Positions 16,769 to 27,644 are shown, counted from the first letter of the stretch. The stretch is 64,000 nucleotides of DNA from Streptomyces lacrimifluminis (GCF_014646095.1 NZ_BMMU01000008.1:124001-188000); one strand, 5' to 3'. The notes: generated from the letters alone by a model not told the origin. Numbers and translations are program-made.

Positions 16769-16826
16769 TACAAAGGTAGCGTTGCAAAGAAATGGCTGCA
16801 AGGGTTTCTTTGCAACTACCTTTGTA
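16769..16826. promoter_or_regulatory. long imperfect palindrome, probable operator of the ArsR-like regulator
   Basis: The left arm (16769-16792) contains TACAAAGGTAG and TTGCAAAGAAA separated by CG. The right arm (16805-16826) is the exact reverse complement of the same two blocks without the CG, leaving a 12-nt centre. This gives 22 paired positions at low GC in otherwise GC-rich DNA. It lies between the regulator start and the end of the betaine transporter operon, covering the place where promoter and ribosome-binding site must be. Confidence 0.75.
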
Positions 16827-16857
16827 TGTCGCGGAGGCCGCGAACGCGGCAGGCCGG

Positions 16858-17820
16858 CTACTTCACGAACCCCTCCGCCCGCATCCAGTCCAACGCCACC
16901 TGATGCGGATCCTCCCCCTCCACATCCACCCTGGCGTTCAGCTCCCGCGCCACCGCGTTCGTCAGCTTCGCTGTCACCGGGTCGAGGATCTCCTTGATCG
17001 CCGGCCACTTCTTCAGGGTCTTCGAGTTGATCTCCGGGGCCGCGTTGTAGTTGGGGAAGAACCTCCGGTCGTCCGCCATCACCGCGAGGTTCATCGACTG
17101 GATGCGGCCGTCCGTCGTGTAGACCTCCCCGTACGTGCAACTCCCCTTCGCCGCCTGCGTGTAGATGATCCCGGTGTCCATCTGCGTGATGCTCCCGGCG
17201 GGCAGGCTCATGCCGTACGCCTTATCCATACCCGGCAGACCGTCCGCGCGGTTGGCGAACTCGCCCTCCACACAGAGGGTCACCGCCTTCGGCCGAGTCC
17301 GCGCCAGCTCGGCCACCGCCGACAGCGTCTTGGTGCCGTACTTTCCGAAGTTCGCCTGGTTCATGGCCAGGGCGTACGTGTTGTTCAGGGCGGACGGGGA
17401 CAGCCACGTCAGCCCGCTCTTCAGGTCCGCGTCCCGTACCGCCTGCCACTGCGCGCGCGGGTCGGCGATCGGGTCGCTGTTGCCCTGGTACGTGATCCAC
17501 GCGGTGCCCGTGTACTCGTACATGCCGTCCGCGTCACCCTTCTTCACCGCCTCGCGCGCGCCGAACGAACCCTGGATGCCCGTACGGTCGAGCACATCCG
17601 CGCCGGCCGCCTCGAAGGCGATGCCCATCATCGCGCCGAGGATCAGGTTCTCGGTGAACGCCTTTGCCGTCACCGTCAGTTCGGCGCCCCGCAGCGGCTT
17701 CCCCCTGCCGATGGAGCCCGGTTCGACGTCGTCGACCATCGGGGAACCGCTGGTCAGACCACAGGCCGAGGCCAGGAGGAGTACCCCGGCCGGCAGCAGG
17801 GACGACGTACGGCGCCTCAC
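16858..17820 (-). CDS. glycine betaine/choline-type ABC transporter substrate-binding lipoprotein
   Basis: This 320-aa extracytoplasmic solute receptor of an OpuC/ProX-type osmoprotectant importer starts with RRRTSSLLPAGVLLLASACG, a lipoprotein signal with the Cys of the lipobox near residue 20. The OpuAC domain follows (ELTVTAKAFTENLILGAMMG; YEYTGTAWITYQG; ALNNTYALAMNQANFG). It is the last gene of a four-gene operon; its GTG start overlaps the TGA of the preceding permease gene. It should deliver betaine, choline or a similar compatible solute to the two permeases. Ligand specificity cannot be fixed by eye. Confidence 0.88.
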   Translation of the reverse strand: MRRRTSSLLPAGVLLLASACGLTSGSPMVDDVEPGSIGRGKPLRGAELTVTAKAFTENLILGAMMGIAFEAAGADVLDRTGIQGSFGAREAVKKGDADGMYEYTGTAWITYQGNSDPIADPRAQWQAVRDADLKSGLTWLSPSALNNTYALAMNQANFGKYGTKTLSAVAELARTRPKAVTLCVEGEFANRADGLPGMDKAYGMSLPAGSITQMDTGIIYTQAAKGSCTYGEVYTTDGRIQSMNLAVMADDRRFFPNYNAAPEINSKTLKKWPAIKEILDPVTAKLTNAVARELNARVDVEGEDPHQVALDWMRAEGFVK

Positions 17821-18725
17821 GTGCCCGTCTCCAACCCCCGGGGCCGCAGCAGCAGTTCGGCCAGTGAGGCCACCCAGTCCACCAGTAGCGCCAGGACGAC
17901 GGTCAGGATCGAGCCCAGCATGAGCACCGGCATCCGCTGGTTGGTGATCCCGGTCGTGATCAGTACGCCCAGTCCACCGCCCCCGCCGAACGTGGCCAGC
18001 GTCGCCGTGCCCACGTTCAGGACGAGCGCCGTCCGCACGCCCGCGAGGATCAGCGGTACCGCCAGCGGGAGTTCGACCCGGGCCAGCACCCCCAGCGGCG
18101 ACATGCCGATGCCCCGCGCGGCCTCCAGGAGCGTCGGGTCGTTGGCCTTCAGGCCGGCGACCGTGTTCGACAGAACGGGCAGGACCGCGTACGCCACGAT
18201 GCCGATCAGTGCCGCCGTCCGGCCGATGCCCAGCCAGATCACCAGCAGTGCCAGCAGCCCGATCGCCGGGGTCGCCTGCCCCATGTTGGCGACCGCCATC
18301 GCCACCGGGGTCGCCCGCCGGAACGCCCTGCGCGTGAGCAGGACACCCAGCGGGATCGCGATGACGAGCACGAAGAACGTCGAGATCGCCGTCAGCTCCA
18401 CATGCTGCCGCAACGCCTTCGGCACCTGGCCGTTCGACAGCGCGTTCTCGGAGATCGCGTCCAGGTCGGCCTGCCGGAACCACAGCCAGGTGGCGAGCAG
18501 CACGGCGAGGAGGAGCCCGGGCAGGAGCGTCATCCGCTGCCAACTCAGCCTGGATGTACGGGATTTGGCGGGAGGCGTCGGAGTCTCGCCGGTCTCGGTC
18601 TCGGTCTCGGTCTCGGACTCGGGCTTGGCCTCGGCCTCGGACTTGGTCTCGCTCTCCGCCTCCGCCTCCGCCTCCTTGTCCTCGTCCTTGTCCTCGATCT
18701 CCGGATCCGCCGTCGGAGTGGTCAC
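17817..18725 (-). CDS. osmoprotectant ABC transporter permease with an acidic repeat N-terminus
   Basis: This 302-aa membrane subunit has about six helices and the MetI-like coupling loop (LEAARGIGMSPLGVLARVEL) that contacts the ATPase. Unusually, the first ~50 residues form a highly acidic, low-complexity tail (DKDEDKEAEAEAESETKSEA ... SETETETETG) encoded by CTCGGT-like short repeats. The homologous permease upstream in the operon lacks such a tail. The permease proper starts about residue 60 (SWQRMTLLPGLLLAVLLATW). Start GTG 18725 overlaps the TGA of the ATPase gene, so the operon is tightly coupled. Confidence 0.88.
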   Translation of the reverse strand: MTTPTADPEIEDKDEDKEAEAEAESETKSEAEAKPESETETETETGETPTPPAKSRTSRLSWQRMTLLPGLLLAVLLATWLWFRQADLDAISENALSNGQVPKALRQHVELTAISTFFVLVIAIPLGVLLTRRAFRRATPVAMAVANMGQATPAIGLLALLVIWLGIGRTAALIGIVAYAVLPVLSNTVAGLKANDPTLLEAARGIGMSPLGVLARVELPLAVPLILAGVRTALVLNVGTATLATFGGGGGLGVLITTGITNQRMPVLMLGSILTVVLALLVDWVASLAELLLRPRGLETGT

Positions 18726-20005
18726 GCCCGCACCTCCCCGCTCTTTCCGCCCGTTCTGTCGTCGCCCTCCTGCTCGGCGTGCGTGCGGTCCGTCCGCGCC
18801 GCCTCCAGCTCGGCCCGCGCCTCCGCCGCCTCCAGCCGGTCGGCCTCCAGGAGTTCGCGCACGGAGTTCATCAGGGTCTCCATGTCGACAACGCCCTCGT
18901 ACTCACCCCGCCGCCCGGTCACCGCGACCCGCCCCGCGTTGTCCGTGAGCACCGCCTCCAGCGCGTCCCGCAGGGTCGCGTCCCGGGTCACCGTGTCGGA
19001 GACGAGCGTCCCGGCGCGCGCGAGCGAACCCCTGGCCCGCATCAGGTCGCCCCGCCGCAGCCACTTGTAGGGCCGACGCAGCTTGTCGAGCAGCAGGATC
19101 TCGTTCGTACCGCTGGACCGGAGCTTGTTGAAGATCTCCTGGAGCGGGTCGTCGACGGCCACCGTCGGATAGTCGGTGATCTCCACGTTCCGTACGCGGG
19201 TGAGGTTCAGCCGCTTCAGGGCCGCCCCCGCGCCCACGAACCCGGACACGAAGTCGTCGGCGGGGTTGGTGAGGATCGCCTCCGGGGTGTCGAACTGGGC
19301 GATGTGCGACCGCTCGCGCAGGACCGCGATCCGGTCGCCCAGCTTGATCGCCTCGTCGAAGTCGTGGGTGACGAAGACGATCGTCCTGTGCAGCTCGTGC
19401 TGGAGCCGGATCAGCTCGTCCTGGAGGTGGTCCCGGGTGATCGGGTCCACCGCGCCGAACGGCTCGTCCATCAGCAGGACCGGCGGGTCGGCCGCCAACG
19501 CCCTTGCCACGCCCACCCGTTGCTGCTGACCGCCGGACAGCTGGCGGGGGTAGCGATCGTGGAACTCGCCGGGGTCCAGGCCGACCAGGTCGAGCATCTC
19601 CTCCACCCGCGCCTTGACCCGCCCCGCCGGCCAGCCCGTCATCCTCGGGACGAGCGCGATGTTCTGGGCGACCGTCATGTGCGGGAAGAGACCGGACGAC
19701 TGGATCGCGTACCCGATCCGGCGGCGCAGCTTCACCGGGTCCATGTCGGTGACGTCCTCGCCGCCGATGCGGATCCGGCCGCCGGTCGGCTCGATCAGCC
19801 GGTTGATCATCTTCAGCGTCGTCGACTTCCCACAGCCCGACGGACCCACGAAGACGACGGTCTCGCCCGCCCTGATCTCCATCGAGACGTTGTCGACGGA
19901 CGGCCCGGAGCTTCCCGGATACCTCTTGGTGAGGTTCTCCAGCTCGATCGTGGCACCGTGGCCACCCGTCCCAGCGGTCTCTGACGTTGTCACGGTCTCA
20001 GACAC
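18722..20005 (-). CDS. osmoprotectant ABC transporter ATP-binding protein
   Basis: This 427-aa OpuCA/ProV-like ATPase has Walker A GPSGCGKSTT, Q-loop QSSGLFPHMTV, signature LSGGQQQRVGVARAL, Walker B VLLMDEPFGAVD and H-loop FVTHDFDEA. A C-terminal CBS-type regulatory region follows (TVAVDDPLQEIFNKL; TRDATLRDALEAVLTDNAGR), known in the family to sense ionic strength, and then a charged Glu/Ala/Arg tail. It pairs with the two permeases and the lipoprotein. The GTG start overlaps the upstream permease gene by 8 nt. Confidence 0.93.
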   Translation of the reverse strand: MSETVTTSETAGTGGHGATIELENLTKRYPGSSGPSVDNVSMEIRAGETVVFVGPSGCGKSTTLKMINRLIEPTGGRIRIGGEDVTDMDPVKLRRRIGYAIQSSGLFPHMTVAQNIALVPRMTGWPAGRVKARVEEMLDLVGLDPGEFHDRYPRQLSGGQQQRVGVARALAADPPVLLMDEPFGAVDPITRDHLQDELIRLQHELHRTIVFVTHDFDEAIKLGDRIAVLRERSHIAQFDTPEAILTNPADDFVSGFVGAGAALKRLNLTRVRNVEITDYPTVAVDDPLQEIFNKLRSSGTNEILLLDKLRRPYKWLRRGDLMRARGSLARAGTLVSDTVTRDATLRDALEAVLTDNAGRVAVTGRRGEYEGVVDMETLMNSVRELLEADRLEAAEARAELEAARTDRTHAEQEGDDRTGGKSGEVRA

Positions 20006-20654
20006 GGGTCCCCCTCGGAATCGTCAGCCGGCCGACGACCACGTACGCCGCGTCGAACAGGAGCGCGAGCACGATGATCCCCAGCGTGCCCGCGAGGACC
20101 TGGTTCAGGGCGTTCTTGCTGCCCAGCGAGGCGATGCCGCGGAAGATCTCGTTGCCCAGCCCCGGGCCCGAGGCGTAGGCGGCGATGGCCGCGATGCCCA
20201 TCAGCATCTGTGTCGAGACCCGGATTCCGGTGAGGATCGGCGGCCAGGCCAGCGGCAGCTCCACCCGGGCCAGCCGCGCCACCCGGGACATCCCGATGCC
20301 CTTCGCCGCGTCCACCAGCGACGGGTCGACACCGCGCAGGCCCACGATCGCGTTGCGCACGATGGGGAGGAGACCGTAGAGGGTGAGGGCGACGACCGTG
20401 GGCGGCACGCCCAGGCCCACGACCGGGATCAGCAGGCCGATCATCGCGAGCGAGGGGATCGTCAGGATCGTCGACGTCGCCGTGGTCGCCAGATTCCCCG
20501 CCCACTCGCTCCGGTAGGTGACGGCACCGAGCGCCACCCCGAGGACGGTCGCCAGGATCATGCACTGGAAGACGGCGCCGGCGTGCTGGAACGCGTCTGT
20601 CAGCAGCTGCTGATGGCGGTTTCCGAGGTACTCCCAGAAGCTCACCGCCCTCAC
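19998..20654 (-). CDS. osmoprotectant ABC transporter permease
   Basis: This 218-aa integral membrane subunit belongs to the BPD_transp_1 family, with coupling loop VDAAKGIGMSRVARLARVEL and hydrophobic segments such as CMILATVLGVALGAVTY and IGLLIPVVGLGVPPTVVAL. It is of normal length, without the acidic tail seen on its partner. It is the first transporter gene of the operon; its GTG start (20654) lies 18 nt after the stop of the Lrp-type regulator gene, so the regulator may be part of the same transcript. The stop overlaps the ATPase start. Confidence 0.9.
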   Translation of the reverse strand: MRAVSFWEYLGNRHQQLLTDAFQHAGAVFQCMILATVLGVALGAVTYRSEWAGNLATTATSTILTIPSLAMIGLLIPVVGLGVPPTVVALTLYGLLPIVRNAIVGLRGVDPSLVDAAKGIGMSRVARLARVELPLAWPPILTGIRVSTQMLMGIAAIAAYASGPGLGNEIFRGIASLGSKNALNQVLAGTLGIIVLALLFDAAYVVVGRLTIPRGTRV

Positions 20655-20672
20655 CCTCCAGCCCGTCTCGGT

Positions 20673-22449
<1,777 letters not shown>

Positions 22450-22471
22450 GCAGCCAATAGGCGTACGAGCA

Positions 22472-22498
22472 GGGGGCGTTGAGGCTTACGACGCCCCC
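22472..22498. terminator. hairpin between hppD and the TPR gene
   Basis: GGGGGCGT (22472-22479) pairs with ACGCCCCC (22491-22498) around an 11-nt loop, 22 nt after the hppD stop. It overlaps the last codons of the convergent TPR gene and may end both transcripts. Confidence 0.55.
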
Positions 22499-23895
22499 GG
22501 TTCAGTCAGTCCGTCCAGTGCCTCCTTCGCCGCCGGCGCGCCCACCGGCGAGAAGTACGGGTTGATCCGCAGCGCCTCCTCCAGATGCCGGCGCGCGGCC
22601 CCCGTCAGCCCCAACTCCCGCTCGATCATGCCCCGGTGGTACACGTACAGGGCACTGCGCACCTCGCCGCCGTGCTCCTTGTCGGTCGCCCGCTTCGCCC
22701 AGCCGAGCGCCTCCTCACCCTGGCCCGCCCGGTGCAACGCCCAGCCCAGCGCGTCCGCGACGTCGAGCCCCGGCTGCCGCGCCCACTCGGCCCGCAGCCG
22801 CCGTACGGCCGACCCCGCGTCCCCGTGGTCCGCCTCGAACCGCCCGAGCAGCAACTCGCCGTCCACACCGCCGGCCCGCTCCTTCGCGACCCGCGCCCGC
22901 AGTACGGCGTACTGGGCCTGTGCGTCCTCCGGCCGGCCCAGGGAGTCGTACAACTCGCCCAGTTCCAGCGCGTATTGGGGCGAAGGCTGCTTGGCGAGGG
23001 CAGCCCGGTACGCGATCGGCGCCTCCCGCGTGCGGCCCAGCGCGGCCAACGCCCGTCCCTTGCCCGCCCGCGCGGACGAGAGCCCGGGGTCGAGCCGCAG
23101 GGCGGCCTCGAAGTGCCGCAGGGCGTCGGCCGGTTCGCCGCGCTCCCAGGCCAACTCGCCCGCCCGGTACTGCCATTCGGCCTCCTCGGCCGGGGTCGCG
23201 GCCCGCGCCGCCGCGTCCGCGAGCGCCGCCTGCGCGTCCTCGCGCCACCCCCGGTCCCGGTACACGCCCGCCGCCCGCGCCAGCACCGCCGGCACCGCCG
23301 TCCCGGAAGGCAGCCCCCGCAGCCGCTCCAGTGTCCGCCGGACCGCCTTGTAGTCGCCGAGGCCCGTGTACGCGTCGAGCAGCGGCGGGTACGACGTCCA
23401 GCGCTTCGGCGCCTGACGCAGCGCCGCCTCACCCCACTCCCGGGCGGCCGGGAAGTCCCGCCGCGCGTTCGCCAGCGCGGCCATCCCCACCAGCCCCTCG
23501 GTGTTCCGTGCCCCGCTCGCCGGGCGCACCCTCAGCGACGTACGCAGCGCCCGCTCCGCCCTCGGGAAGTCGGCGGCGTCCGCCGTCCGCCGCCCGCGCT
23601 CCACATAGGCCGAGCCGAGCTGCGCCCAGCCCTGCCCGTCACGCGTATGGGTGCGTACGTATGCCTCACGGTCGCCGATGAACGCCGCCAGGTCGGGCAG
23701 CGCGGCGGGCACCCCGCCGGTCACCGCCATCTCCGCCCGGGCCGCCGGACCCGGCGCCGGTGCGGGCGCCGGGTCCGGACGGTCGAGGGGCAGCAGCATC
23801 AGTGCGCCGCCGAGTACCGCACACCCCGCGAGTGCGGCGATCAACGGGCGGGGGAGGACACGAACGCGGACTCTCTCCATCTCCATGGCGCTCAC
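22486..23895 (-). CDS. membrane-anchored tetratricopeptide repeat protein
   Basis: This ~469-aa protein has an N-terminal membrane segment (LIAALAGCAVLGGALMLLPL) followed by a Pro/Ala linker and at least six TPR-like helical repeats, for example WAQLGSAYVERGRRTADAAD, YRAGELAWERGEPADALRHF and YALELGELYDSLGRPEDAQA. TPR arrays are protein-binding scaffolds; the bulk should face outside the membrane or be secreted. GTG 23895 gives the longest form, and ATG 23886 or ATG 23880 are equally plausible; no strong ribosome-binding site decides. It is divergent from the FAD oxidase gene. No partner is apparent. Confidence 0.8.
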   Translation of the reverse strand: MSAMEMERVRVRVLPRPLIAALAGCAVLGGALMLLPLDRPDPAPAPAPGPAARAEMAVTGGVPAALPDLAAFIGDREAYVRTHTRDGQGWAQLGSAYVERGRRTADAADFPRAERALRTSLRVRPASGARNTEGLVGMAALANARRDFPAAREWGEAALRQAPKRWTSYPPLLDAYTGLGDYKAVRRTLERLRGLPSGTAVPAVLARAAGVYRDRGWREDAQAALADAAARAATPAEEAEWQYRAGELAWERGEPADALRHFEAALRLDPGLSSARAGKGRALAALGRTREAPIAYRAALAKQPSPQYALELGELYDSLGRPEDAQAQYAVLRARVAKERAGGVDGELLLGRFEADHGDAGSAVRRLRAEWARQPGLDVADALGWALHRAGQGEEALGWAKRATDKEHGGEVRSALYVYHRGMIERELGLTGAARRHLEEALRINPYFSPVGAPAAKEALDGLTEPGAS

Positions 23896-23984
23896 TGTGC
23901 GTCAATACGACGACCGGATTCCCGTACCGAAAGCTCCTCGCGGACGGGGTTCACACCGATGGCCCCGGGTGCGACGCTGTGATC

Positions 23985-25385
23985 ATGAGCCGTATCCAAG
24001 CCGCACCCGACGAAGCCCAGGGCAACCTCACGGACCGGCTGCTCGCGGAGCTGCCGGCCGAGGCCGTGCTCACCGATCCGGACGTCACCGCCGCCTACGC
24101 CAACGACATGGCGAGCTTCTGCGAGGCCGGCACCCCCGCCGTCGTGGTCCTGCCGCGCACCGTCGAACAGGTCCAGCACGTCATGCGCGTCGCCACCGAG
24201 CTGCGTGTCCCGGTCGTCCCGCAGGGCGCCCGTACCGGACTGTCGGGCGCGGCCAACGCCTCCGAGGGCTGCATCGTGCTGTCGCTGGTGAGGATGGACC
24301 GGATCCTGGAGATCAATCCGGTCGACCGCATCGCCGTCGTCGAGCCAGGCGTCATCAACGCCACGCTCTCCCGCGCCGTCAACGAACACGGCCTGTACTA
24401 CCCGCCGGACCCCTCCAGCTGGGAGATGTGCACGATCGGCGGCAACATCGGCACCGCGTCGGGCGGGCTGTGCTGCGTGAAGTACGGCGTCACCGCCGAG
24501 TACGTCCTGGGCCTGGACGTCGTGCTGGCCGACGGGCGGCTGATGTCCACCGGGCGGCGGACCGCGAAGGGCGTCGCCGGGTACGACCTCACCCGCCTGT
24601 TCGTGGGCTCGGAGGGCTCCCTCGGCATCGTCGTACGGGCGGTGCTCGCGCTGAAGCCGCAGCCGCCCCAGCAGCTGGTCCTGGCCGCCGAGTTCGGGTC
24701 GGCCGCCGCTGCCTGTGACGCCGTGTGCCGGATCATGGCAGGCGGCCACGTGCCGTCCCTCCTCGAACTGATGGACCGTACGACGGTCAAGGCCGTCAAC
24801 GACCTGGCGAACATGGGACTGCCGGAGACCACCGAGGCCCTGCTCCTCTGCGCCTTCGACACCCACGACCCCGCCGCCGACCTGGCCGCCGTAGGCGCCC
24901 TCTGCGAGACGGCCGGAGCGACCCAGGTGGTCCCCGCCGACGACGCCGCCGAGTCCGAACTCCTCCTCCAGGCAAGGCGGTTGTGCCTCGTCGCGCTCGA
25001 AGCGGTCAAGGGCACGACGATGATCGACGACGTGTGCGTACCCCGGTCCCGGCTCGGTGAGCTGCTGGAAGGGGTCGAGCGCATCGCCGAGAAGTACCGG
25101 CTGACCATCGGGGTGTGCGCCCACGCGGGCGACGGAAACACCCACCCCACCGTCTGCTTCGACGCCCAGGACGCCGACGAGTCCCGCCGCGCCCGCGAGT
25201 CCTTCGACGAGATCATGGCCCTCGGCCTGGAACTCGGCGGCACGATCACCGGGGAGCACGGCGTCGGCATCCTCAAGAAGGAGTGGCTGGCGCGCGAGCT
25301 GGGCCCGGTGGGCGTGGAGATGCAGCGGGCGGTCAAGGCGGCCTTCGACCCGCTGGGCCTCCTTAACCCGGGCAAGCTGTTCTGA
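23985..25385 (+). CDS. GlcD-type FAD-linked oxidase (glycolate/D-lactate family)
   Basis: This 466-aa flavoprotein of the VAO/PCMH family probably oxidises a 2-hydroxy acid. The FAD-binding half shows VVLPRTVEQVQHVMRVAT, PQGARTGLSGAANAS and GGNIGTASGGLCCVKYGVTA. The C-terminal FAD-oxidase half ends GGTITGEHGVGILKKEWLAR, with the HAGDGNTHP metal-site motif near residue 382. The substrate may be glycolate, D-lactate or D-2-hydroxyglutarate; no GlcE/GlcF partner genes are adjacent, so it may be a stand-alone enzyme. ATG 23985 is the natural start. It is convergent with ssgG, with only 17 nt between the stops. Confidence 0.88.
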   Translation: MSRIQAAPDEAQGNLTDRLLAELPAEAVLTDPDVTAAYANDMASFCEAGTPAVVVLPRTVEQVQHVMRVATELRVPVVPQGARTGLSGAANASEGCIVLSLVRMDRILEINPVDRIAVVEPGVINATLSRAVNEHGLYYPPDPSSWEMCTIGGNIGTASGGLCCVKYGVTAEYVLGLDVVLADGRLMSTGRRTAKGVAGYDLTRLFVGSEGSLGIVVRAVLALKPQPPQQLVLAAEFGSAAAACDAVCRIMAGGHVPSLLELMDRTTVKAVNDLANMGLPETTEALLLCAFDTHDPAADLAAVGALCETAGATQVVPADDAAESELLLQARRLCLVALEAVKGTTMIDDVCVPRSRLGELLEGVERIAEKYRLTIGVCAHAGDGNTHPTVCFDAQDADESRRARESFDEIMALGLELGGTITGEHGVGILKKEWLARELGPVGVEMQRAVKAAFDPLGLLNPGKLF

Positions 25386-25402
25386 ACCACCCGGGACGCG
25401 TG

Positions 25403-25903
25403 TCATACGTATCCCTCCCCGTCCTGGGACTCGTCCGACGGCCACGGATCGCGCAGCCACAGGTCGTCGTGACAGCCCACGGTGGGAGCGAGCAGCTCGG
25501 CGAGGCCGTCGTCGATGCCGAGCTGCTCGGCCTCAGAGCCCGGGGGGACCGCCCGCAGGGTGCGCTCCAGCCACGCCGACACCTGAGCGGTGGGCGCCTC
25601 CAGCAGGGCGTCTCCGTCGGGTGAACTCAGCGCCATCAGGACGACGCTGTGCCCGTCGACCTTCGTCGGCCACACCCGGACGTCACCGTGACCGCACGGC
25701 CGGAACACCCCCTCGACGAGGAGTTCACGGGCGAACGTCCAGTTCACTGGGTTCTCCGAGCCGATGTGGAAGGCGATGTGGACGGCGAACGGATCGATGG
25801 TCCGGTAGGTGAGGCGGGCGGGGACGGGGATGCTCCGCTCCGGCGACAGGATGAGTTTCAGCTCAAGTTCCCGTTCCACCACGGTGTTCATGGCGTGACT
25901 CAT
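25403..25903 (-). CDS. ssgG: SsgA-like sporulation/cell-division protein, probably SsgG
   Basis: This 166-aa SsgA-like protein belongs to a family unique to morphologically complex actinomycetes that directs septation and wall remodelling. The conserved core is LSPERSIPVPARLTYRTIDP, HIGSENPVNWTFARELLVEG and VLMALSSPDGDALLEAP. The paralogue next to a GlcD-type oxidase and near hppD in S. coelicolor is SsgG, reported to help place sporulation septa, hence the symbol. The C-terminal ~30 residues (GCHDDLWLRDPWPSDES) extend beyond the usual domain. Start ATG 25903 has GAGAGGAAG about 9 nt upstream. Confidence 0.88.
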   Translation of the reverse strand: MSHAMNTVVERELELKLILSPERSIPVPARLTYRTIDPFAVHIAFHIGSENPVNWTFARELLVEGVFRPCGHGDVRVWPTKVDGHSVVLMALSSPDGDALLEAPTAQVSAWLERTLRAVPPGSEAEQLGIDDGLAELLAPTVGCHDDLWLRDPWPSDESQDGEGYV

Positions 25904-26159
25904 GGCGGGCACTTCCTCTCGTTGCGGGGGCCCACATCGGGCCCGTACGAGGAGAGAGCGCGGGACGGCGTCAGCATTACGCGGGTTCCGAGAGGTTTTT
26001 CGGAGAAGTTTTTTGCGAACGGTGTCGGAGCCGTCGCGACAGATGGCAGAAGCTGTCACGAAGGGAGTAGGTAGCGCGGGAGGGGCATCGGCGCGTGCGC
26101 CCGTCTGATAGATGTGGGGCACCCCAAATGACCCCCGAGCAGATACGGGACGACGGACA

Positions 26160-27644
26160 ATGAGCGCCCCAACCCCGGCCCCCGGTGACGACAGGCCCCG
26201 CGAAGGGTTTTACCCGGACCCGTCCATTCCTGGATATGTCCGGTTCTGGAACGGCACCGCCTGGGTGCCGGGCACCAGCCGCCCGGCGCAGTCCGACGGC
26301 GCGCCCGCCGCCGCGCGGGTCGAGGAGACCGGGCCGCACTTCTTCGACGAGGAGCCACCGTCACCGGCCGCCGAGCCGCGCCGGGCGACCCCGGCCGAGG
26401 CCCAGCACGGCAGCCGGCCCGAACCGGCGTCCGCCTGGGGTGCCGACCGCTCCCATCAGTCCGGGTTCGGCGGCGACCGGGACCGCCAGGTCTCCTGGGG
26501 CTTCCCGGCACCGTCCGCCGACCCCAGGCCCGCCGACCCCAGGGCGGCGAACGAGCCCCCGGTCCAGCCGGACGGGCGGTCGGCCCGTACGGACGGTTCG
26601 GCGACGATCCCGCCGGTGGAGCCGGACGCCGGTGACGTGCCCGAGTCGGGCACCTTCGTGTTCCGCCGGCCCACCCCGGGACCGGCCGCCGTCGACGCCG
26701 GGGGAGGCGTCCCCGGCACCCGTGGCCCCGTGCCCTCCGAGGGCACCATGACCTTCCGTGCGCTCTCCCCGCGCACGGGGCGCGACGGCGGGACGGGCGG
26801 CGCACAGCCGGGGAGCACGGGCTCGCCGGAGGGCGCACAGGGCCCGGTCACGGCACCCGCGCCCACCCCCACTCCCGCGCCCGGAAACGGACGCGGCTTC
26901 GGCGCCGGAAAGGCAGCGGCGGCCCGCGCGGCGGCGGCCCAGGGCGCGAACCCCGCCCTGCTGCCCGCGACCCCGGCCGTCCCCCAGCAGAACACCCCCG
27001 GCGGCGGTGCGGCCATGGCCCCCGGTGTCGGCGGCGGCCAGCCCTCCTGGGCCCAGCAGGTGCACCGACTGGGTGGGGCCGAGGACGGCGGAGAGCAGCG
27101 CCTGGCGCCCTGGAAGCCGCCGGTCGAGGACGTGTTCCAGGCCGCCGCCCGCCGCCAGGCGTCGGCCCGTCCGGCGGGCCTGGGCAAGCGGCTGTTCGCG
27201 CGGCTCGTGGACACCCTGGTCCTCGGCGCCCTCACCGCCGCGGCGGCCGTACCGCTGGGCACCATGGCCGTCGACCACATCACGGAGAAGATCGACGCGG
27301 CCAAGCTCTCCGGCGAGACCGTGACGGTGTGGCTGCTGGACGGCACGACCGGGCTGTACCTGGGTCTCGTGCTGGCCGCGCTGCTGTTCGCCGGGATCCT
27401 GTCCGAGGCGTGGCCCACGGCCAAGTGGGGCCGCACCCTCGGCAAGAAGCTGGTCGGTCTGGAGGTCCGGGACATCGAGGGCCACGAGCCCCCGTCGTTC
27501 GGCGGGGCCCTGCGCCGCTGGCTCGTCTACGCCGTCCCGGGGCTGCTCGGCATCGGCGTCGTGGGTCTCCTGTGGTGCCTGTTCGACCGCCCGTGGCGCC
27601 AGTGCTGGCACGACAAGGCGGCGCACACCTTCGTGGCGGGCTGA
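26160..27644 (+). CDS. RDD-family membrane protein with DUF2510 and a long Pro-rich linker
   Basis: This 494-aa protein begins with a short DUF2510-like segment (GFYPDPSIPGYVRFWNGTAW), passes through ~290 residues of Pro/Ala/Gly-rich linker and ends in an RDD domain (GLGKRLFARLVDTLVLGALT; GRTLGKKLVGLEVRDIEG) with several membrane helices. RDD proteins are membrane proteins of mostly unknown function, some linked to ion transport. Start ATG 26160 overlaps the TGA of a tiny 11-codon frame that begins at ATG 26128, a possible coupled leader. A second RDD gene follows 130 nt downstream on the same strand. Confidence 0.85.
   Translation: MSAPTPAPGDDRPREGFYPDPSIPGYVRFWNGTAWVPGTSRPAQSDGAPAAARVEETGPHFFDEEPPSPAAEPRRATPAEAQHGSRPEPASAWGADRSHQSGFGGDRDRQVSWGFPAPSADPRPADPRAANEPPVQPDGRSARTDGSATIPPVEPDAGDVPESGTFVFRRPTPGPAAVDAGGGVPGTRGPVPSEGTMTFRALSPRTGRDGGTGGAQPGSTGSPEGAQGPVTAPAPTPTPAPGNGRGFGAGKAAAARAAAAQGANPALLPATPAVPQQNTPGGGAAMAPGVGGGQPSWAQQVHRLGGAEDGGEQRLAPWKPPVEDVFQAAARRQASARPAGLGKRLFARLVDTLVLGALTAAAAVPLGTMAVDHITEKIDAAKLSGETVTVWLLDGTTGLYLGLVLAALLFAGILSEAWPTAKWGRTLGKKLVGLEVRDIEGHEPPSFGGALRRWLVYAVPGLLGIGVVGLLWCLFDRPWRQCWHDKAAHTFVAG

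Noticed and set aside
16792..18948. 718-codon plus-strand frame across the betaine transporter genes
   Set aside because: Antisense to four genes with clear ABC motifs.
26128..26163. 11-codon ORF just before the first RDD gene
   Set aside because: It overlaps the RDD start by ATGA, but has no ribosome-binding site and no diagnostic codons; a chance frame cannot be excluded.
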